Part shown: positions 14,204 to 17,774 of the stretch, piece after piece
How positions within the stretch are numbered: the first letter of the stretch is position 1
Layout: every line of letters begins with the position of its first letter
Source of the DNA: Idiomarina sp. UBA6142
GTDB taxonomy: Bacteria; Pseudomonadota; Gammaproteobacteria; Enterobacterales; Alteromonadaceae
NCBI GenBank assembly: GCA_002423905.1
Contig: DIVC01000067.1
Coordinates: 1-17,774, forward strand
DNA: 17,774 bases
Direction of reading: 5' to 3'
The notes under the pieces: generated by a model
Database searches by the model: none
Told to the model about the DNA's origin: nothing
What the model saw: only the letters and a program-made list of their open reading frames with translations
Made by a program: the position numbers and the translations under genes

Positions 14204-15770
14204 CCACTGGATACATGACATTTGCACAGGCAATAAGTAGCTCGGCACTGCGCCACCAGTAGCTTACTAATTGCAGCTGATCGGTTGCCGCAATGGGACT
14301 AAGTTGGCCCGCCGTGACTTGTTCCATAGCTTGGTGGCGCAATTTTTCCCGCGCGTGATTGAGCTGCTGCAGAGCATCGTGTCGTTGGGTGGCCGACAGC
14401 GTTCGCAATTCAGCCACCGTGACCAGCGGTAACAGCCGCTGATGGACCTCATGGTTGAGCGCTCGCTGATGGACGCTATGCGGCAACTGTTCCAAATGTT
14501 CAACCAATTGCCGTAAATCGTACAAACGGTAACGCACCCCATGCAAATCGGCCAATGCGAGTGCTTCTTGGCCATGCAGTGATTGTTGATTGAGACGCTG
14601 GGCAAAGTCAGTAATGGCCGCCAACAGCTGCCCAGTGGCGACATTGGTATCGCCGTCGTCACTGGCCGTGCCGGGCTCGAGCAGGCCCCGCAGACGCAAT
14701 AAGTATTGCTTAAACACTCGCTTTTGCTCTTGATGCAGCGCGTTTAAGCCCATAGACGGTATTTGTAATACGGTTTTGTCCAAATACCGTGGCTCGCCCG
14801 AGCGCAGTAACGGCATTTTATACACCGCTTCAGCACGGGCAATAATGCGCTCACCCACAATCACCATCAGCAGTAAACCAAGCAGGTTAAACACGGTATG
14901 GAATGCCGCCAAGCCAGTACTTAAATCGGCGACACCATCGGCGCCCGAGAGCCATTTGGCGACCCACCACAATGGCGCTAACAGGAGCAAGGCAATACTC
15001 CCGGTGACCAGGTTCATCATCACATGAACCAAGGCTAAACGTTTGGCATTGGGTGTTGCATTCACGGTAGCGAGTAAAGCAGTCGCGGTGGTACCCACGT
15101 TGGTACCAATCACCACCGCAGCGCCAGCCAGCGGGCTGAACACGCCGCTGACCGAAGCGGTTAAGACAATCGCCATGGCTGCCGATGATGACTGCACCAG
15201 TGCAGTTAGCAGAGCCCCACCGAGCACCGCCAACAACAGCCCGAGCGGCCCCGTTAACTTCAGTTGTTCGACCGGCAATAGCGTCACCAGCTGATCAAAG
15301 CTCGAGCTCAATGTATCGATACCCACGAACAATACACCAAAACCGGTGAACGCGGTGCCGACATCAGCAAGTCGATGACCACTGCGTACGACCTTCAGCA
15401 GCATACCGATGCCAACTAGCGGCCAGGCCAGAATACCAATATCGAACTTTAAGCCCACCAGCGCGACCAGCCAGGCGGTCATAGTGGTGCCAACATTACT
15501 ACCAAACACCACCCACGCGGCTTGGCGCAGTTTCATCATGCCCGCATTGGTAAAGCCTAACAGGGCAACCACCACAGCTGACGAGGATTGCACCAGTGCG
15601 GTAATGACAAAACCAGACAGTGCCGCCCGCGAACGGGTGGCGGTGCCTTGTTCGAGAAAGCCTTGTAAGCGATCCCCGGCCGCGGCTTTTAAACCCTCAG
15701 TCATCAACCCCATGCCGAGGAGCAATAAGCCCAAACCGCCAAACGCTGTCAGCCAATCGGTGATGGTCAT
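14196..15770 (-). CDS. Na/Pi cotransporter family protein (NptA/YjbB-like) with PhoU-like C-terminal domain
   Basis: Predicted inner-membrane sodium-coupled phosphate transporter. Of 524 residues, the first 320 or so are membrane helices carrying the two inverted Na/Pi repeats of the family. Each repeat has a QSSSA motif (61-65 and 193-197) and a following G-S/T-N-V-G-T-T motif (90-96 and 222-228). The remainder is soluble, helical and Leu/Gln/His rich, like the PhoU-type tail of YjbB; these members may export phosphate. An AAGGAG ribosome site 6 nt before the ATG overlaps the zapE stop, so it is coupled to zapE. In E. coli no gene lies between zapE and rplM, so this is a lineage-specific insertion. 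Direction of transport cannot be read from sequence. Confidence 0.92.
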   Translation of the reverse strand: MTITDWLTAFGGLGLLLLGMGLMTEGLKAAAGDRLQGFLEQGTATRSRAALSGFVITALVQSSSAVVVALLGFTNAGMMKLRQAAWVVFGSNVGTTMTAWLVALVGLKFDIGILAWPLVGIGMLLKVVRSGHRLADVGTAFTGFGVLFVGIDTLSSSFDQLVTLLPVEQLKLTGPLGLLLAVLGGALLTALVQSSSAAMAIVLTASVSGVFSPLAGAAVVIGTNVGTTATALLATVNATPNAKRLALVHVMMNLVTGSIALLLLAPLWWVAKWLSGADGVADLSTGLAAFHTVFNLLGLLLMVIVGERIIARAEAVYKMPLLRSGEPRYLDKTVLQIPSMGLNALHQEQKRVFKQYLLRLRGLLEPGTASDDGDTNVATGQLLAAITDFAQRLNQQSLHGQEALALADLHGVRYRLYDLRQLVEHLEQLPHSVHQRALNHEVHQRLLPLVTVAELRTLSATQRHDALQQLNHAREKLRHQAMEQVTAGQLSPIAATDQLQLVSYWWRSAELLIACANVMYPVVD

Positions 15771-15780
15771 CGGCTTCTCC

Positions 15781-16896
15781 TTAAGGTTTGTGTGGCTGGG
15801 CTAAGTACTCGTGGCTTTGCATTTCTTGTAAGCGACTGATACAGCGGCGGAATTCAAAATTTAGTTTACCATCGGCATAGAGTTGTTCTAAGGGTAACGC
15901 CGCCGACATGATCAGTTTCACTCGGCGTTCGTAAAACTCATCAACCAGCGCGATAAAACGCCGCGCAGCATCATCATTATGAGCACCCAAGGGCGGTACG
16001 TCGCTAATCAATACGGCATGATACAAATGTGCCAATTCAATATAGTCATTCTGCGAGCGAGGGCCGCCACAAATGGCCTCAAAACTGAATAACACCACGT
16101 CATCGCATTCTAACCGTACTGGAATATCCCGATTATTAATCCGAATAGTCCCGTCGGTATTGCGACTGCAATGGTCCGGTGATAGTTCGGCAAAATAGCG
16201 CTGCAGGTTTTTATCAGCGGCGGCATCGAGGGGCGCATGATAGATCTCGGCTTTAGTCAGGGTGCGCAGCCGATAATCAATACCACTATCGACGTTCAAC
16301 ACTTGGCAGTGCTGCTTAATTAACGCGATAGCGGGTAAGAACCGTGCTCGTTGCAAGCCGTTGCGATACAAATCGTCGGGAATAATATTGCTGGTGGCGA
16401 CCAGCACCACGCCACGCTTAAATAATTCTTGCATCAGCGTACCCAGCAACATGGCATCGGTAATGTCTTGGACAAAGAACTCATCGAAGCATAGCACTTG
16501 GGCTTCGCGAGCGAGTTTCTCGGCGATTACCGGCAGCGGATCGCTGCGCCCCTTCAGCAGCTTTAATTCAGCATGAACACGGTGCATAAAGCGGTGAAAA
16601 TGCAGCCGCAGTTTCTGCTCAAACGGCAAGGCATCAAAGAAGGTATCCATCAGGTAGGTTTTGCCACGCCCAACGCCACCCCAAAAATATAGCCCTTGCG
16701 GGGCAGCTGGTGCTTTGCGCAAACGCCCCAAGAAGCCCCGGCGTTGGCGTTTATTGCGCTGGGCTATGAGCTCATCATAGAGCCGCTGCAGGGCTTCGAC
16801 CGCACGTTGTTGCGCTACATCGGCGGTAAAGCCATGGTGCGCTAGATCATGCTGATATTTTTGCAGCGGGGTGATGTTTTGCGTCGTCACTACCAC
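15781..16896 (-). CDS. zapE: Cell division protein ZapE (AFG1-like ATPase)
   Basis: P-loop ATPase that associates with the Z-ring during late constriction, needed under some stress conditions in E. coli. The 371 residues carry Walker A GGVGRGKT (73-80), Walker B LCFDEF (135-140), the sensor-like VATSNI and the RFLPAIALIK segment typical of the AFG1 family. The GTG at 16896 has AAGG 5 nt upstream and gives an N-terminus like other ZapE proteins; the GTG two codons later is less well placed. It is divergent from zapG, with the cotransporter gene 10 nt downstream. Confidence 0.95.
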   Translation of the reverse strand: MVVTTQNITPLQKYQHDLAHHGFTADVAQQRAVEALQRLYDELIAQRNKRQRRGFLGRLRKAPAAPQGLYFWGGVGRGKTYLMDTFFDALPFEQKLRLHFHRFMHRVHAELKLLKGRSDPLPVIAEKLAREAQVLCFDEFFVQDITDAMLLGTLMQELFKRGVVLVATSNIIPDDLYRNGLQRARFLPAIALIKQHCQVLNVDSGIDYRLRTLTKAEIYHAPLDAAADKNLQRYFAELSPDHCSRNTDGTIRINNRDIPVRLECDDVVLFSFEAICGGPRSQNDYIELAHLYHAVLISDVPPLGAHNDDAARRFIALVDEFYERRVKLIMSAALPLEQLYADGKLNFEFRRCISRLQEMQSHEYLAQPHKP

Positions 16897-16967
16897 TTTG
16901 ACCTTAATCTGGATTATGCTATGGGCTAGAAGTTTACCACGCTATCGCGCTTTATTAAGGAGTTTTT

Positions 16968-17396
16968 ATGAGCTGGATCATTGGCATGTTGTTAGTCGCT
17001 GTGGGTGCCGTTGTCGGTTTCTTTGTGGCGCGTTATTGGTTTCATGAGCACTCAGAGCAGGCTCGGTTGAGCGAAGAAGTTAATCAAAGTAAGCAGCAAT
17101 TAGTTGATTACCAACGTGAAGTTGCTGAGCATTTCGCAACTGCTACAGCCCTTGTTGAGCAACTCGAAGAAACGCAAGATAAGTTAAAAAGCTATCTCAA
17201 CAACAGCGCTGACATTTTGCAGCGCCAGCAAATGCAGCCGACCCTGCCGTTTTTTGCTGAAGACACCATGCGCCAATTACGCATGGCTAACACTGTCACC
17301 CGCGACCGCAAAGACGCTAAAAAGGAAGAAGCTGACGCCGCGCCACGTGATTATTCTGATACCAAGTCGGGGCTGTTCTCGTCCACCAAAGAATAG
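16968..17396 (+). CDS. zapG: Z-ring/elongation associated protein ZapG (YhcB, DUF1043)
   Basis: Small inner-membrane protein linked to coordination of peptidoglycan synthesis and division in enterobacteria. The 142 residues (E. coli YhcB 132) show one N-terminal membrane segment (about 3-23), then a long charged coiled coil (about 30-85) with the family stretch YQREVAEHFATATALVEQL, and a low-complexity acidic/basic tail. AAGGAG lies 5 nt before the ATG. A TTGACC at 16898-16903 with a TATGGG 16 nt later is a possible but weak promoter in the 71-nt gap to zapE. It is next to degQ, as in E. coli. No clear terminator follows. Confidence 0.93.
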   Translation: MSWIIGMLLVAVGAVVGFFVARYWFHEHSEQARLSEEVNQSKQQLVDYQREVAEHFATATALVEQLEETQDKLKSYLNNSADILQRQQMQPTLPFFAEDTMRQLRMANTVTRDRKDAKKEEADAAPRDYSDTKSGLFSSTKE

Positions 17397-17431
17397 GCGT
17401 ATCGATTTACATCTTGAAACACTCGGGTGGT

Positions 17432-17458
17432 GAACTTATATGGTGTGTATCGGTCTTT
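17432..17458 (+). promoter_or_regulatory. Possible sigma-E type promoter upstream of degQ
   Basis: GAACTT (17432-17437), a 16-nt gap and TCTTT (17454-17458). The -35 half matches the sigma-E core GAACTT and the spacing equals that of E. coli degP, but the -10 (usually TCTGA or TCAAA) is only a partial match. A sigma-70 reading (TTGAAA at 17414-17419, 17 nt, TATATG) is also possible. Confidence 0.4.
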
Positions 17459-17467
17459 GATACACAC
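17443..17467. repeat. 9-bp inverted repeat upstream of degQ
   Basis: GTGTGTATC (17443-17451) and GATACACAC (17459-17467) are exact complements around a 7-nt GGTCTTT loop. No T-tract follows, so it is not a clear zapG terminator. It overlaps the possible degQ promoter and ends 23 nt before the degQ start. Confidence 0.55.
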
Positions 17468-17490
17468 TATTGATTGAGGAGCACGACCCC

Positions 17491-17774
17491 ATGAGAGCAA
17501 AGCTAATTGCTGCTGTAGCGTTGTCCAGCATCATTGCCATGTCAACGCCGGTCAGCGCTAACATTCCGTTCTTTAGTTCCAGTAAGAACGAGATCCCCAC
17601 TCTGGCGCCCATGCTAGAAGATGTCACCCCAGCAGTGGTGAATATCTCGGTGAAAGGCACCCGCGAAGTGCGTCAACGCGTGCCGGACATGTTTCGCTAT
17701 TTCTTTGGCCCTAATAGCCCCAATGAACAAGTTCGCGAACAGCCATTTCAGGGCTTGGGCTCAGGCGTGATTAT
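17491..17774 (+). CDS. degQ: DegQ/DegP-family periplasmic serine protease (N-terminal part, runs off right edge)
   Basis: HtrA-family protease and chaperone for misfolded periplasmic proteins. About 94 residues are visible: a Sec signal peptide ending in PVSA (cleavage near residue 23), then LAPMLEDVTPAVVNISVKG, the typical start of the protease domain, the FRYFFG segment of the LA loop and GLGSGVI, which precedes the catalytic His region. The catalytic triad and PDZ domains are beyond the edge. GAGGAG lies about 10 nt before the ATG. The neighbour zapG and the short LA loop favour DegQ over DegP, but I cannot separate them from this fragment. Confidence 0.88.
   Translation, partial: MRAKLIAAVALSSIIAMSTPVSANIPFFSSSKNEIPTLAPMLEDVTPAVVNISVKGTREVRQRVPDMFRYFFGPNSPNEQVREQPFQGLGSGVI

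Overview
The window is a conserved housekeeping stretch of a gammaproteobacterial chromosome. Gene content and order (sspB-sspA-petC-petB-petA-rpsI-rplM, zapE/zapG/degQ, lpoA-yraN-diaA-dolP, rsmI-rnpB-mraZ-rsmH-ftsL-ftsI-murE) point to a marine order such as Alteromonadales, perhaps Idiomarinaceae. The order-level call rests on synteny and protein family content. The family-level guess is weak. I see no phage, transposon, CRISPR array or toxin-antitoxin module.

Layout: (1) Positions 1-4480, minus strand: start of the division and cell wall (dcw) cluster, read right to left as promoter, MraZ operator, mraZ, rsmH, ftsL, ftsI and the first half of murE, which runs off the left edge. (2) Positions 4661-5879, minus strand: rsmI followed directly by rnpB, whose likely -10 box contains the rsmI stop codon. 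(3) Positions 5911-9395, plus strand: lpoA-yraN-diaA-dolP, an envelope and replication-initiation operon with its own sigma-70 type promoter, ending in a 24-bp palindrome shared with the convergent sspB. (4) Positions 9393-14203, minus strand: rplM-rpsI with leader and terminator, then petA-petB-petC (cytochrome bc1) and sspA-sspB in one tightly packed array. (5) Positions 14196-16896, minus strand: zapE followed by a coupled Na/Pi cotransporter gene that separates zapE from rplM. (6) Positions 16968-17774, plus strand: zapG and the 5' end of a DegQ/DegP-type periplasmic protease that runs off the right edge.

Functional themes: peptidoglycan synthesis and division (ftsI, ftsL, murE, lpoA, zapE, zapG, mraZ); ribosome and RNA maturation (rsmH and rsmI modify the same 16S nucleotide; rnpB; rplM; rpsI); envelope quality control (dolP, degQ); replication timing (diaA); respiration (petABC); and ClpXP and stress adaptation (sspA, sspB).

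Several gene starts were moved from the longest open frame using Shine-Dalgarno sequences, promoters and family N-termini: mraZ, lpoA, yraN, diaA, sspA, petC and rplM. I did not find a new biological system. The points most worth a second look are the four-repeat MraZ operator, the altered phosphosugar pocket of DiaA, the PVWY Qo motif of cytochrome b, a sigma-E-like promoter before degQ, and several stop codons that lie inside promoters or hairpins.
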